A DNA stretch of 64,000 nt from Alphaproteobacteria bacterium (GCA_012103315.1 WLWZ01000001.1:310001-374000), one strand, 5' to 3'; counted from the first letter of the stretch, positions 34,697 through 44,228 are shown. Made by a program: numbers and translations. Notes: a model not told the origin generated them from the letters alone.

Positions 34697-34744
34697 ATGT
34701 GCTATAGAATTTCTGATTTTAACCGAAGGAATTGAGATCCAGTC

Positions 34745-35119
34745 ATGTCGCTAGTCGAAAGAGTCGAACATTACGAAGTCATAGAGAACACAGAATTTTC
34801 AAAAGAAGAATTTATTCGCAAGCCTATCCTTCAATCCCAAGGGATCGTGTGTGACTTTGTTTGTTTCGAGCCCGGACAGGCCGCCGGGTCACACAAACAC
34901 CCGGTGCAGGACGAGATTTTTTATGTCGTTGAGGGTAAAGGGACTATCACTTTTGAAGACCGTGACGATATCCAGGTTAAACCGGGTAGCGTTGTTTTTA
35001 CGCCCTCGGGGGTCGTGCATGGTGTCGAAACGACCGACTCTGACCGTCTTGTCCTCATGCTTATTAAGGGGCTGGGAATAACTGAGAGATCAGCCAGGTT
35101 TTTTATGCACGGTGATTGA
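34745..35119 (+). CDS. Cupin-domain protein
   Basis: A 124-residue single cupin. Metal motif 1 is seen as HKHPVQDEIFYVVEGKG (H-x-H, E), motif 2 as PGSVVFTPSGVVHGVE with its His. Small stand-alone cupins act as isomerases, dioxygenases or sugar/oxo-acid-binding proteins. It follows the TPP enzyme by 48 nt, so an action on that enzyme's product is possible. ATG follows GAAGGAATTGAG. Downstream 237 nt carry one dispersed repeat copy and no gene. Confidence 0.85.
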   Translation: MSLVERVEHYEVIENTEFSKEEFIRKPILQSQGIVCDFVCFEPGQAAGSHKHPVQDEIFYVVEGKGTITFEDRDDIQVKPGSVVFTPSGVVHGVETTDSDRLVLMLIKGLGITERSARFFMHGD

Positions 35120-35162
35120 AGGGCGCGGGCCTGGATTTTAAATCACTGGCTCCAAAATTTTG

Positions 35163-35194
35163 AATGTCTGCTTTCGGCCCAAAGCGGACGTTAT
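35163..35194. repeat. Dispersed inverted repeat, copy 4
   Basis: AATGTCTGCTTTCGGCCC then AAAGCGGACGTTA: arms GTC(T)GCTTT/AAAGCGGAC pair over 9 bp with one wobble. The closest copy to the family pattern. In translation it gives NVCFRPKAD, a peptide I recall from many spurious predicted proteins, so the small reading frame here (35160-35345) is not called. Confidence 0.7.
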
Positions 35195-35356
35195 TAAATT
35201 TAAAATATTCCGCGTCGCTGTAGAGGCATTTCGTTATTTTTCTTTTGGTGGATACTTTCAGCCTTCTGCACCCAGTACTTCGACCAACCGACCGAGCTCA
35301 TGGAGACGGTTAGGGCGATCATCTTGTCTATATTGGTTTGCCTAGGCTTTATTTAA

Positions 35357-36220
35357 TCAGCCGGTGCCAGTACCTGAGCGCTTCAGACGAGGGTCGAAAA
35401 TATCACGCATTCCGTCGCCCAGCATGTTGATGCCGAGAACGGTGAAGAAAATACAGAGCCCCGGAAAAAGTGCCAACCACCAGGACGTGCTAATATAGGT
35501 CCTGCCATCTGCCAACATGCTGCCCCAGGTCGGAATTTCCGGCGGGACTCCGAGACCAAGAAAGCTGAGGCTAGCCTCGGAAATTATCGCGCTTGCCATC
35601 GCGAATGTTCCGATGACCAGGGCGGCTTGCAACAAGTTGGGAAGGATATGCACACCAATGATCCGTCCGTTTGAAGCGCCCAGCGATCGCGCGGCATCGA
35701 CGAAATCACGGGTTCTCAAGGAGAGTGCCTGTCCACGTGCCACTCGGCAATATGGAATCCAACGCTGAACAACGAGGGCGACAATCAGAATAATCAGGCT
35801 TTGTCCAAAGAACGCGACGATTGCAATAGCGAGAAGCAACGGCGGAAAAGCCCAGACCACCTCTACTAGTTTCTGAATGCCGAAATCGATATGACCGGCG
35901 AAATACCCCGAGATGGCGCCGAGCGCGACCCCGACGACACCGGATATAAGAACGACAGTAATAGCAATAATCAGAGAAATCCTGGCGCCAAAGAAGATGC
36001 GGCTCAATATGTCACGGCCGACATGGTCGGTTCCGAGAAAATTTTCTCCAGCCCACCAACCCGGCGGCTGTAAGGTATTGAGCAAGTTCTGCGCATTTGG
36101 ATCGTATGGCGAGATCAACGGAGAGAACACACCCATGAAACAAAGGAGCAGTACAAAAGTGCCGCCGACTATAATCTTAGGCTTTAGCCAGGGTCCAAGC
36201 GCTTTGCGAAAGTCGCGCAT
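35357..36220 (-). CDS. Peptide/opine-type ABC transporter permease (DppC-like)
   Basis: Inner-membrane permease of the OppBC/DppBC family; 287 residues from the chosen start. N-terminal segment MRDFRKALGPWLKPKI leads into TM1, then the soluble region NAQNLLNTLQPPGWWAGENF LGTDHVGRD, typical of DppC, and the EAA loop EASLSFLGLGVPPEIPTWG. About six TM helices. Start at ATG 36220 with GGGGGGACCGAG upstream is preferred to the longer form, which would overlap the dppB-like gene by 50 nt. Fifth and last gene of the importer operon (order D, F, A, B, C). Confidence 0.9.
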   Translation of the reverse strand: MRDFRKALGPWLKPKIIVGGTFVLLLCFMGVFSPLISPYDPNAQNLLNTLQPPGWWAGENFLGTDHVGRDILSRIFFGARISLIIAITVVLISGVVGVALGAISGYFAGHIDFGIQKLVEVVWAFPPLLLAIAIVAFFGQSLIILIVALVVQRWIPYCRVARGQALSLRTRDFVDAARSLGASNGRIIGVHILPNLLQAALVIGTFAMASAIISEASLSFLGLGVPPEIPTWGSMLADGRTYISTSWWLALFPGLCIFFTVLGINMLGDGMRDIFDPRLKRSGTGTG

Positions 36221-36269
36221 ATGCTCGGTCCCCCCGGTGACGGGCTCACGAGCGCTTTGGGGTAGGACA

Positions 36270-37277
36270 CTATTTGTCAAAACGAATCCTCGGGTCGATG
36301 GCGGCATACAGGATATCAATCGTCAGATTGATGATGACGAATATGAAGGTATAGGTGAGGACAGTTCCGGTAATGAGCGGGTAATCCCGGCTGTTAAGCG
36401 CTTCGATCAATAGAGACCCACTGCCTGGCCAAGAGAACACCGTTTCAACGATGATGGAGCCTGAGAGCAAGGTACCAAGCTCAAGCCCGACAACAGTAAT
36501 GATCGGTATCAGCGCATTCCGAACGGCATGGCGCCACAACACCTTGTGTTCACTTAAACCTTTGGCACGCGCGGTGCGGACGAAGTCGTCATGCATGACC
36601 TCGAGTACCGACGAGCGCGTAACGCGCATGAGAATACCCAGCATGTTAGTTCCCAGCGCAATCGCGGGGAGGATTATATAGCTTATTCCATCCCAGACCG
36701 CCTTCCAGTTCCAGTGCAGCAGGCTGTCGAGGATATAGAACCCGGTGATCGGATCGTCGGCGATCCCGTAGGTGTTTCTGCCGGCCGATGGCAGAAGATT
36801 CAGGAAACCTGAAACGATCAGGATCAACATGATGCCGAACCAGAAACTTGGCATGCTGATGCCGAAGAATCCGAAAAATGATCCGACATTATCGACCCAG
36901 GAATTGGGCCGAGCCCCCGCCCAGACGCCAAGAGGAACGCCGATGAAGACCGCAATGAGAATGGCGACGACGGCGAGCTCTACCGTTGCTGGCAGACGGT
37001 CACCGATCATCAGGAGCACCGGGTCGGCATAGCGAAATGACGTGCCTAAGTCGCCCTGAAGGGCGGCCACCAGAAACTTCCAGTACTGGACATAAACCGG
37101 TTGATTGAGGCCCCATCGCTCGCGTGCCGAGGCAATGTCTTCCGGTGTTGCTTCGTCGGACAGCAACAGATCAGCCGGATCACCGGGTGCGGCTTGCACC
37201 AGCATAAAGACCAGAAGGGAGATCAGGATTATGACCGGAATGGTTCCGATAACCCTGCGGGTAATATAATTGAGCAT
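36270..37277 (-). CDS. Peptide/opine-type ABC transporter permease (DppB-like)
   Basis: A 335-residue inner-membrane permease with six TM helices. Start MLNYITRRVIGTIPVIILIS is the family N-terminus, with the periplasmic GDPADLLL..ATPEDIASARERWGL signature and the cytoplasmic EAA-type loop RTARAKGLSEHKVLWRHA. It pairs with the DppC-like protein to form the channel. It lies 83 nt after the binding-protein gene and 49 nt before the DppC-like gene. Confidence 0.93.
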   Translation of the reverse strand: MLNYITRRVIGTIPVIILISLLVFMLVQAAPGDPADLLLSDEATPEDIASARERWGLNQPVYVQYWKFLVAALQGDLGTSFRYADPVLLMIGDRLPATVELAVVAILIAVFIGVPLGVWAGARPNSWVDNVGSFFGFFGISMPSFWFGIMLILIVSGFLNLLPSAGRNTYGIADDPITGFYILDSLLHWNWKAVWDGISYIILPAIALGTNMLGILMRVTRSSVLEVMHDDFVRTARAKGLSEHKVLWRHAVRNALIPIITVVGLELGTLLSGSIIVETVFSWPGSGSLLIEALNSRDYPLITGTVLTYTFIFVIINLTIDILYAAIDPRIRFDK

Positions 37278-37360
37278 TAAAACGTCCGGCGTCCGTTTTC
37301 AGTTGTACCGGCTACCGGGAAGGGTGATTGGTCCCTTCCCGGCATGCCACTCATTACTTG

Positions 37361-38893
37361 TTACTTCACGCTGATGGCGTAGCCCCAAATCCGGCCCGTG
37401 GGAGTCGGTTTGTAGGAAACGTTCTTTGCGATGCCGTACAGCAGCTTGTGCCGCCACATAAAGCAGGCAGGCTGATGTTTTACGATTTCCGCGAAGGCCT
37501 GATTAAGAACCTTTTTGCGGGCTTCCGGATCGAACGTTGCCCGCTCTTTTTGGAGCAGACGATCGACGTTCGCATTGGAGAACCCGATACGCGGAGAACC
37601 GTTAGTCTCGAAGTACTGAGCAAAGGCTGGAGAGGGATCAACCACACCACCACGACCCATATAGAAGAACGGTACCTTGCCTTTCTGAACATTGGCCCAC
37701 AACGTGGCCCATTCCGGCGTCTTGAGGCGTGCATCGAGGCCGATTGCCTTGAGCATCGGGATCATCGATTCAGTCACTTGCTTGTCATTTACATAGCGAC
37801 CCACCGGCGTATGCAACTCAACCTTAAGACCGACCATGCCCGCCTTTTTCAGAAGAGCCTTACCCTTGGCGACATCATATTCGACTTTCATCTTCTTAGC
37901 CGCTTCGGGATCATAACCGTATTGACCTTGGCCAATCGGGGCATCGAGACGGTTAGCCTGACCCTTGAGGATGGCCTTGATAATGGCGTCCCGATTGATT
38001 GCATGGCAGACAGCCTTACGGAGGGTAGCATTGTCCCATGGCTTATGTTTCGGGCTCATGGCGAGGAACATCAGCTCAACCGAGGAAGTCGGTACGAGAT
38101 TGGCGTTCTTCGATTTGGCAATGCGTGACGCAAGATGAGGTGGAATAAACTGAGCGATCTGAATCTCTTTGTTCAGCAACGCAGTTACCCGCTGCTCCGC
38201 TTCACGCATGACCCGGAACATCAGTTCATCAGGCATGGATTTGCTTGCCCATCGGTTTCCGGGGTCTTTTTCCAAGACGATCCGCTGACCAATTTCGATC
38301 TTCTTCAGCTTATAAGGCCCCCATCCCCAAGGATGTTTACGATCCGCTATTTTTGAGCCGTGTTTATCGTATAGATCCTTACTGGTGATCATTACCCTGT
38401 CGAACAGGAATTCAAGCAAAGGCGCCGTTGGCTTCTTGGTCGTAACCCGAACCGTATATTTGTCGAGTGCCTCGGTTTTCGCCACATGCTTAACGTTCTG
38501 GGTCTGACGGCTCTGCGGATCGTTTTTCATCCTCCAGAAGGAGTGGACCACGTCTGCGGAGGTCAGCTCTTTACCGTCATTGTGACGCTTTAACCCCTTG
38601 CGGAGATAAAAGGTCCAGACGTTTGGGTCTTTCTTATCGATCTCCCAGCGCTCGGCAAGCATGCCCTTATAGCTACCGGTTTTAAAATCGAAAAAGCCGA
38701 GACAACCATAAACCTGACACCAGATGCCATACCCCATGGAAATACTGTCGCCATGAGGGTTATGACTCGAAATTGTTTCGGTGGCGCCGACCGCAACACG
38801 GGTCTTAGCATCCACCGGAGACACCATTGCCGCAGCAGTCATCAAGGCTGCTGTTGCAAACCCTGCCCCCATTATTCGGGTTCCTAATTTCAT
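37361..38893 (-). CDS. ABC transporter substrate-binding protein (SBP family 5)
   Basis: A 510-residue periplasmic binding protein of the DppA/OppA class. Signal peptide MKLGTRIMGAGFATAALMTA with cleavage near VDAKTRVAVG. Family blocks: WTFYLRKGLKRHNDGKELTS, DVVHSFWRM and RKAVCHAINRDAII. Ligands of this family are peptides, opines, nickel or glutathione; none is fixed by sequence. ATG with GGAGAGACGTA upstream. It is placed between the ATPase and permease genes, in an importer that shares the neighbourhood with MetE-like and TIM-barrel genes. Confidence 0.93.
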   Translation of the reverse strand: MKLGTRIMGAGFATAALMTAAAMVSPVDAKTRVAVGATETISSHNPHGDSISMGYGIWCQVYGCLGFFDFKTGSYKGMLAERWEIDKKDPNVWTFYLRKGLKRHNDGKELTSADVVHSFWRMKNDPQSRQTQNVKHVAKTEALDKYTVRVTTKKPTAPLLEFLFDRVMITSKDLYDKHGSKIADRKHPWGWGPYKLKKIEIGQRIVLEKDPGNRWASKSMPDELMFRVMREAEQRVTALLNKEIQIAQFIPPHLASRIAKSKNANLVPTSSVELMFLAMSPKHKPWDNATLRKAVCHAINRDAIIKAILKGQANRLDAPIGQGQYGYDPEAAKKMKVEYDVAKGKALLKKAGMVGLKVELHTPVGRYVNDKQVTESMIPMLKAIGLDARLKTPEWATLWANVQKGKVPFFYMGRGGVVDPSPAFAQYFETNGSPRIGFSNANVDRLLQKERATFDPEARKKVLNQAFAEIVKHQPACFMWRHKLLYGIAKNVSYKPTPTGRIWGYAISVK

Positions 38894-38972
38894 TACGTCT
38901 CTCCTGTTTTCTGTTCGCCTTGCCAGGGCTTTGAGTAGATGGCAACTCTACGCGGACAAATTTATTTTTTAT

Positions 38973-39974
38973 TCATTCGGGTTGCGCGGGCATAGAGACC
39001 GCCCCCGTTTTTCCTGGGCCGAACAAATGGCAGGCGACACCATGGTCACCGTCAAATGTCAGTGCCGGTTCTTCCTCACTACAAATTTTTTCTGCAAAGG
39101 GGCAGCGAGGATGAAAGCTGCACCCTGAAGGTGGGTCTATCGGACTCGGAACATCGCCCTGTAGAATTATCCGCTCGCTTTTGCGAGAAGGATCAGCGAC
39201 GGGAACCGCAGATAAGAGGGCACGGGTATATGGGTGCTGGCCGTCATCATAAATTCTTCGGGCGGGCGCCACCTCTACTATCTTTCCGAGATACATAACC
39301 GCGACGCGGTCACTGACATGCTCAACTACCCGTAAATCATGCGAAATAAAGAGATATGTCAGGCCGAATTCAGCCTGCAAATCCTGTATCAAATTCAATA
39401 CCTGCGCCTGAATAGAGACATCAAGCGCTGACACCGCTTCATCGGCGATGATAAATTTTGCATCCACGGCGAGGGCCCGGGCGACCCCGATACGCTGCCG
39501 TTGCCCGCCGGAGAATTCATGCGGATACCGCCCGAAATGTTCGTCACGCAGCCCGACGCGGTTCAGTAATTCCAGGACTCTTGCTTTGAGTTCCGTGCCC
39601 TTGGCAATGTCGTGGATTTTTAATCCCTCACCGATGATATCGCCAACCCGCATACGTGGATTTAGCGAGGCGTAAGGATCCTGAAATATCATTTGCATCT
39701 TGCGGCGCATTGTCCGCATTTCCGGCGCAGCCATCTGCGTGATATCGGCGCCGTCATAGACGATATTTCCGGACGTAGGTTCGATCAGACGGATGATGCA
39801 GCGACCTAATGTTGACTTCCCGCAGCCAGATTCACCAACCAGCCCAAGGGTTTCACCCTCCTCGACATGAAGCGATACGCCATCAACTGCTTTTACCGTT
39901 TCGGGTGCACCCGACAAAATCCCCTTTCTCAGCGGGAAATGTTTCGTCAGCCCACGGATTTCCAGCAACGCCAT
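38973..39974 (-). CDS. Peptide/opine-type ABC transporter ATPase (DppF-like)
   Basis: A 333-residue ATP-binding subunit. Walker [10 protein letters not shown] (~50-58), Q-loop in [17 protein letters not shown], signature [14 protein letters not shown], Walker [13 protein letters not shown] and the H-loop FISHDL. The C-terminal oligopeptide-transporter extension with [14 protein letters not shown], a Cys cluster that in related ATPases holds an Fe-S cluster, is present. Starts 1 nt after the DppD-like stop. Confidence 0.95.
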   Translation of the reverse strand: MALLEIRGLTKHFPLRKGILSGAPETVKAVDGVSLHVEEGETLGLVGESGCGKSTLGRCIIRLIEPTSGNIVYDGADITQMAAPEMRTMRRKMQMIFQDPYASLNPRMRVGDIIGEGLKIHDIAKGTELKARVLELLNRVGLRDEHFGRYPHEFSGGQRQRIGVARALAVDAKFIIADEAVSALDVSIQAQVLNLIQDLQAEFGLTYLFISHDLRVVEHVSDRVAVMYLGKIVEVAPARRIYDDGQHPYTRALLSAVPVADPSRKSERIILQGDVPSPIDPPSGCSFHPRCPFAEKICSEEEPALTFDGDHGVACHLFGPGKTGAVSMPAQPE

Positions 39975-39975
39975 G

Positions 39976-40941
39976 TCAATTTACCTGCAGACAGGAAACC
40001 CAATGATCGGGCTTTATCATGAGTAGTTCCGGCTGTATTTCGGCGCAACTGTCATTCGATTGGCCACACCGTGTGCGAAACCGGCATCCGGAGGGCCAGT
40101 CCAGCGGGCTCGGAACAATACCTGGTATCGCTTCCAGTCTCTCGTGTTTTTCGCTGACCCCCGGAAGCGAATTCATGAGACCGATGGTATAAGGATGTAA
40201 TGGATGCGAAAAAATCACTTCCGGTGACGCCTTTTCGACGATTTTGCCGGCATACATGACAGCGACTTCGTCGGCATTCTCGGCAACAACCCCAAGATCA
40301 TGGGTTATCAGCAAAACCGCCATGCCGAGTTGCTCCTGCAGTTCTGCAATCAGCTCCAGAATCTGCGCTTGTATGGTGACGTCGAGGGCAGTAGTCGGTT
40401 CATCTGCGATCAGCAGGCTCGGGTTGCACGCCAGCGCCATGGCGATCATCACCCGCTGGCGCATGCCGCCGGACAGGTGGTGTGGATAATCCCAAATCCT
40501 TTTTTCTGGCTCTGCAATTTTCACTAATTGGAGCATGTCAATCGTACGGTCGATCGCGTCCTTTCGACCCAGCTTCTGGTGAAGTTGAATTCCCTCGATA
40601 ATCTGATCGCCGATTGTGAAAACCGGATTCAGGGAAGTCATCGGTTCCTGAAAAATCATCGAAATTTCATTTCCCCGAATTTGCCGCATGTCATCATCGG
40701 CAATGTCGGCGATGTCTTTGCCGCGGTACAAAACGTTACCGCCGACAATTTCTCCGGTTCCTTTGGGCAGTAATCTCATGGTTGACAAGGCGGTGACGCT
40801 CTTACCGCAACCGGATTCACCGACGAGCCCTAGCGTCTTGCCTTGTTCGATGTCAAAGCTGACGCCATTGACCGCGCGTACTTCACCGTCACTCGTAAAA
40901 AATGACGTTTGCAAGTTTCGCACTTCCAAAAGCTTGGTCAT
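39976..40941 (-). CDS. Peptide/opine-type ABC transporter ATPase (DppD-like)
   Basis: A 321-residue ATPase that pairs with DppF. Walker [10 protein letters not shown], signature [14 protein letters not shown], Walker [23 protein letters not shown], and the C-terminal [14 protein letters not shown] cysteine cluster. Start chosen at [10 protein letters not shown] (40941), preceded by GGGGAGACTG; a seven-residue longer form is possible. First gene of the importer operon; its promoter should lie in 40942-41269. Confidence 0.94.
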   Translation of the reverse strand: MTKLLEVRNLQTSFFTSDGEVRAVNGVSFDIEQGKTLGLVGESGCGKSVTALSTMRLLPKGTGEIVGGNVLYRGKDIADIADDDMRQIRGNEISMIFQEPMTSLNPVFTIGDQIIEGIQLHQKLGRKDAIDRTIDMLQLVKIAEPEKRIWDYPHHLSGGMRQRVMIAMALACNPSLLIADEPTTALDVTIQAQILELIAELQEQLGMAVLLITHDLGVVAENADEVAVMYAGKIVEKASPEVIFSHPLHPYTIGLMNSLPGVSEKHERLEAIPGIVPSPLDWPSGCRFRTRCGQSNDSCAEIQPELLMIKPDHWVSCLQVN

Positions 40942-41269
40942 CAGTCTCCCCGCATGGAGCACTTGCGCCCCTACGCCGCATTCCCTTATGGCTTGTATGG
41001 CTATGCTAAGTTAGATGTGACCTGGTAATCAATGTCTGTAGACAGATTAAATTTGTGGTGATTTTTAAACAATCCTCTGCTTCCAAGGTCTGTGTTGTCT
41101 AACCCAACCAGTGGATGAAAGGAAAATACTTCCAGTTGTGCAAATGGGTCCAACCGTTTGCGGAAGCGCTATAGCGTTGTCATTTGATAATCCACAATGT
41201 CCGCTTATGGCTAATAACCGAAGTTTTAGTCAGCGTGAACGGCTTCTGCTTTCTACCGGTTAGCAGATA
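40942..41269. other. 328-nt intergenic region with one repeat copy
   Basis: No supportable gene. It separates the tandem SnoaL gene from the importer operon on the same strand. It contains one degenerate copy of the dispersed repeat (41196-41226) and AT-rich stretches (around 41040-41070) that may hold the importer promoter; I cannot single out a -35/-10 pair. Confidence 0.6.
41196..41226. repeat. Dispersed inverted repeat, copy 5
   Basis: AATGTCCGCTTATGGCTAAT then AACCGAAGTT: the left half matches the family pattern exactly (AATGTCCGCTT, GGC), the right half is decayed, so pairing is weak. Confidence 0.5.
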
Positions 41270-42028
41270 TTAAAACTTGCCGTTGTCGTTCTTCCATTCG
41301 CTCTGGGGGGCGACCTTTTCCGTCGTATCCCAATGCTCAACCAACTTGCCATTCGCGATCCTAAACAGATCATAGAAGGCTGAAGGGACATCGTCGAATT
41401 CGCCCTCGCTGACGCAGAGCACGAAATTTCCTTCGGCTAAAACGCGATGGATTCGCTGATAGTTGATGAGTCTTTGGCCGTTGTTGACGTCTTCCAAAGC
41501 CTGCCGGAGTTCCGATACACCATCCGACAAACGCGGGTTATGTTCGGCATAGTTGTTCGTATCGATAAAGTCCGTGAGCCGGTCGTGTCGTCCATCGATT
41601 AGGATGATCTCAACGAAGGATTGGACCAGAGCCCGGTTGCTTTCCGTCAATTCAAGATCAGCTGCTTCGGTCGGCCCGTCGACCATGGTGCGGCCTGCGG
41701 GGCTTGGTCCGAGCCGTTTCTGAATATTGTCCCAATGCTCAACAGCCTGACCGTTTTCAAATCGGAACACTTCAAAGCCGATATTGCGCGTCGCGAAATC
41801 ATACTCGGTATGGGCAAACACAAAATCACCATCTTCGAAGGCACGGACAATGTTTACCCGGGGCGAGGTCTTGGAGAGACGCTGAAACAGGGCCGCCAAA
41901 CCCTCGCTGCCTTCGTGGGTTTGGGGATTGTGCTGAATGTATTTTTCTTCATTGATGACTGCGATCGCATCCAGATCGCCAGTCTCAATACTCTTCAGCA
42001 GGGCCCGAATTTGATCTTTCTTCGCCAA
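41270..42028 (-). CDS. Tandem SnoaL-like (NTF2-fold) protein
   Basis: A 252-residue protein made of two SnoaL-like cone folds (about 5-110 and 130-245). The duplication shows in the matching ends FRFENGQAVEHWD and FRIANGKLVEHWD, and in YIQHNPQTHEG versus YAEHNPRLSDG. SnoaL-like proteins are polyketide cyclases, isomerases or hydrolases, or simply small-ligand binders. Both halves keep the N-P and HWD residues. Start chosen as TTG at 42028 because AAGGAAA lies just upstream; a longer frame would run 74 nt into the neighbouring gene. Last gene of an operon with the TIM-barrel and MetE-like genes. Confidence 0.78.
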   Translation of the reverse strand: MAKKDQIRALLKSIETGDLDAIAVINEEKYIQHNPQTHEGSEGLAALFQRLSKTSPRVNIVRAFEDGDFVFAHTEYDFATRNIGFEVFRFENGQAVEHWDNIQKRLGPSPAGRTMVDGPTEAADLELTESNRALVQSFVEIILIDGRHDRLTDFIDTNNYAEHNPRLSDGVSELRQALEDVNNGQRLINYQRIHRVLAEGNFVLCVSEGEFDDVPSAFYDLFRIANGKLVEHWDTTEKVAPQSEWKNDNGKF

Positions 42029-42077
42029 AGAGAGTTTCCTTTTTAGAAGAGTGGGCAACCCCCCAATGTCGAAACGA

Positions 42078-43067
42078 CTAGGGTGACGGCTCAGATTTGA
42101 TTTCGTCCCATGTTTTGCGGAACCAAGTGGCAATCGCAACGTTCTGATCAAAAATAGAATAATTCACGCCACCACCATAATCCGGCATATCGATCATATC
42201 GGTTGTGATCCAACGTAGCGGGCTATCGGGATTGTCCCGATGGTGCCGAAGCGTACGCCGCACAATCTCCTTGCAGGGCTCGACCCGATAAGCCGACCAA
42301 GGTAAATGCCATTCCCCCGGTTCGGGCCTGACAAAAGGATACTGGCACGCACGACCATAACTACCCGTGTCTGTCATTTCGAATGGGTTCTTGGGACCAT
42401 TTGGCGAGGCCGGTCGGATCTGTAGCCAAATGGTCATATTCTGATTGATCCATTCATCGACAACGTTGCCTTCTTCATAGGGGTCGATAATGAATTTTCC
42501 AGCTTCAACATCGGCGCGTATGCCGGACGCATCCTGTTCTTCGGCGTTATCAACCTTTAACAAGACATGACTATGGTCCAGCACAAAATTGAAGGGTATT
42601 CCCTCTTTGCGTACCATCTCGGCAACTGGGGTGATCCGGCGCTGATCTTCTGACCACATATAGATATGGACCTCGAACCCAATGGTGATCCCGATTTTTT
42701 CTCCCAAGCCATAGGCGAGCTTGTAAAAATCGACGACTTCCTGATCGGTAACGATATGTCCTTGATTATGGTGTTTTAGGATCATCAGGTTGTGGCATTC
42801 CGCGCCTGCCTCTTTGCAGAGGCGTAAATTTGATTCGACCACCTCTTCGTCGCGTCCAATCATGTAGGACCACAATCCGGTCGTGATCGGTAAGTCATGT
42901 TTATGTGCAGCATCAAGGTATTCTTTTTCTTCACCTGGCTGCGGCATGCGATCGAAATGATCAAATACCCCGCTTTCTTTGACCATTCTGAACTGATCGT
43001 CCACCGAAAGCGGCGTGCGGTGTATCGCCCCCCTGCCGTTACACCCAATCGAAAAGTCTTTCGACAT
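42078..43067 (-). CDS. Xylose-isomerase-like TIM-barrel protein
   Basis: A 329-residue protein of the sugar-phosphate isomerase/epimerase (AP-endonuclease family 2) fold. Metal-ligand candidates lie in GFEVHIYMWSED and NFVLDHSHVLL. The N-terminus SIGCNGRGAIHRTPL is unusual for the family. It could be an isomerase, epimerase or dehydratase for a sugar acid or cyclic polyol. Start at ATG 43067 after GGAGG. It follows the MetE-like gene by 24 nt and precedes the tandem SnoaL gene by 49 nt. Substrate unknown; the adjacent importer operon may supply it. Confidence 0.75.
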   Translation of the reverse strand: MSKDFSIGCNGRGAIHRTPLSVDDQFRMVKESGVFDHFDRMPQPGEEKEYLDAAHKHDLPITTGLWSYMIGRDEEVVESNLRLCKEAGAECHNLMILKHHNQGHIVTDQEVVDFYKLAYGLGEKIGITIGFEVHIYMWSEDQRRITPVAEMVRKEGIPFNFVLDHSHVLLKVDNAEEQDASGIRADVEAGKFIIDPYEEGNVVDEWINQNMTIWLQIRPASPNGPKNPFEMTDTGSYGRACQYPFVRPEPGEWHLPWSAYRVEPCKEIVRRTLRHHRDNPDSPLRWITTDMIDMPDYGGGVNYSIFDQNVAIATWFRKTWDEIKSEPSP

Positions 43068-43091
43068 CAAAACCTCCGAAATTGTTCCAGG

Positions 43092-44228
43092 CTATTGGTC
43101 CACACCGCCCCAGATTTCGGTGGCGAGATCGACGATCATACCAAGTTTATCGAATTGCTCCTGCTCGGATATGATGTTGCCGATGGCATTGGAAGAGAAC
43201 CCGCATTGTGGCGACAGGCAGAGCTGATCAAGCTCGACGAATTTTGAGGCTTCGTCGATACGCTGTTTCAGCTCATCGCGGCTTTCCATTTCACCACTTT
43301 TCGAGGTGAGCAGCCCGAGAACGATCTTTTTATTGCCCTTGGGGACGTAGCGCAGCGGCTCGAACCCGCCGGAACGGTCATCATCATATTCGAGGAAGAA
43401 CCCATCGACGTCGGTTAGGTTGAACATATGATCGGCAATCGGTTCATAGTCACCTTCGGCGAACCACAGGCTCCGCGCATTGCCCCGACAGAGATGGATA
43501 CAGGCCGCCATGTCGTCGGGCCGGTCCTTGATGCAGTCATTGATTAGCGCGGCATAGGTGCGCGGCAGTTCGTCAGGGTCTTCGCCACGATCTCGCGCAT
43601 CCTGGCGCATTTTTGAATCGCACAGATAGGCGAGGTTGGTGTCATCAAACTGGATATATTTGCATCCCGCTTTTGCTAGCAGATCAATTTCCTGCCGGTA
43701 AAGCGCCGACAAATCCGCAAAGAAATCACCCATGTCAGGGTAGGCATCCCGGCTGATCGCATCGCGTCCGCCCCGGAAATGGGTCATGGTGGGCGATGGC
43801 ATGGTGACTTTGGGGGTCGTGCCGTCCGCCGCTACAGAAGCAAGATATTTATAATTCTCAACGCCGATGCCTTCCGCCGGGAGTGTCATCTTCTCGGTGA
43901 TTTCGACCGTCAACGGCACCGCTTTGTCACCACCGGCTTTGGTTTTCTCACCCTGCGCAAATGCATTTTTCAGCGTGAAATTGGTCTTGATGCCGCCAAT
44001 CTGGTTGATGAAATCGAAATGAAAGCTCTCGCGGCGATATTCCCCATCGGTCACAGATTTGATACCGGCAGCCTCTTCCTGCTTTACGATACCCGCAATG
44101 CACTCGTTTTCATAATCGCGGAGGTCGGCATCGGAAATCTTGTCCTGTTTCCATTCTTCGCGTTTTTCCAGAAGTGATTCAGGCCGTAACAAGCTGCCGA
44201 CATGGTCGGCGCGAAAAGGTCCCTTCAT
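43092..44228 (-). CDS. MetE C-terminal-domain-like methyltransferase
   Basis: A 378-residue homologue of the catalytic C-terminal half of cobalamin-independent methionine synthase (full MetE is ~750). Family features: FRADHVGSLLRP, IKSVTDGEYRRESFHFDF, CIHLCRGN with the zinc His and Cys, and CLSPQCGFSS with the second zinc Cys. Zinc-thiolate methyl transfer to a thiol is the family reaction. Single-domain homologues also act on other substrates (for example in degradation of methylated compounds) with unknown methyl donors. First gene of a three-gene operon beside a peptide/opine-type importer. Confidence 0.88.
   Translation of the reverse strand: MKGPFRADHVGSLLRPESLLEKREEWKQDKISDADLRDYENECIAGIVKQEEAAGIKSVTDGEYRRESFHFDFINQIGGIKTNFTLKNAFAQGEKTKAGGDKAVPLTVEITEKMTLPAEGIGVENYKYLASVAADGTTPKVTMPSPTMTHFRGGRDAISRDAYPDMGDFFADLSALYRQEIDLLAKAGCKYIQFDDTNLAYLCDSKMRQDARDRGEDPDELPRTYAALINDCIKDRPDDMAACIHLCRGNARSLWFAEGDYEPIADHMFNLTDVDGFFLEYDDDRSGGFEPLRYVPKGNKKIVLGLLTSKSGEMESRDELKQRIDEASKFVELDQLCLSPQCGFSSNAIGNIISEQEQFDKLGMIVDLATEIWGGVDQ

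Noticed and set aside
35160-35345. 61-codon frame starting NVCFRPKAD
   Set aside because: It is translated from the dispersed inverted repeat; peptides of this type are known as spurious gene calls.
37328-38128. 266-codon open frame antisense to the ABC binding protein
   Set aside because: No recognisable domain and no ribosome site; it is the complement of the clear SBP family 5 gene.
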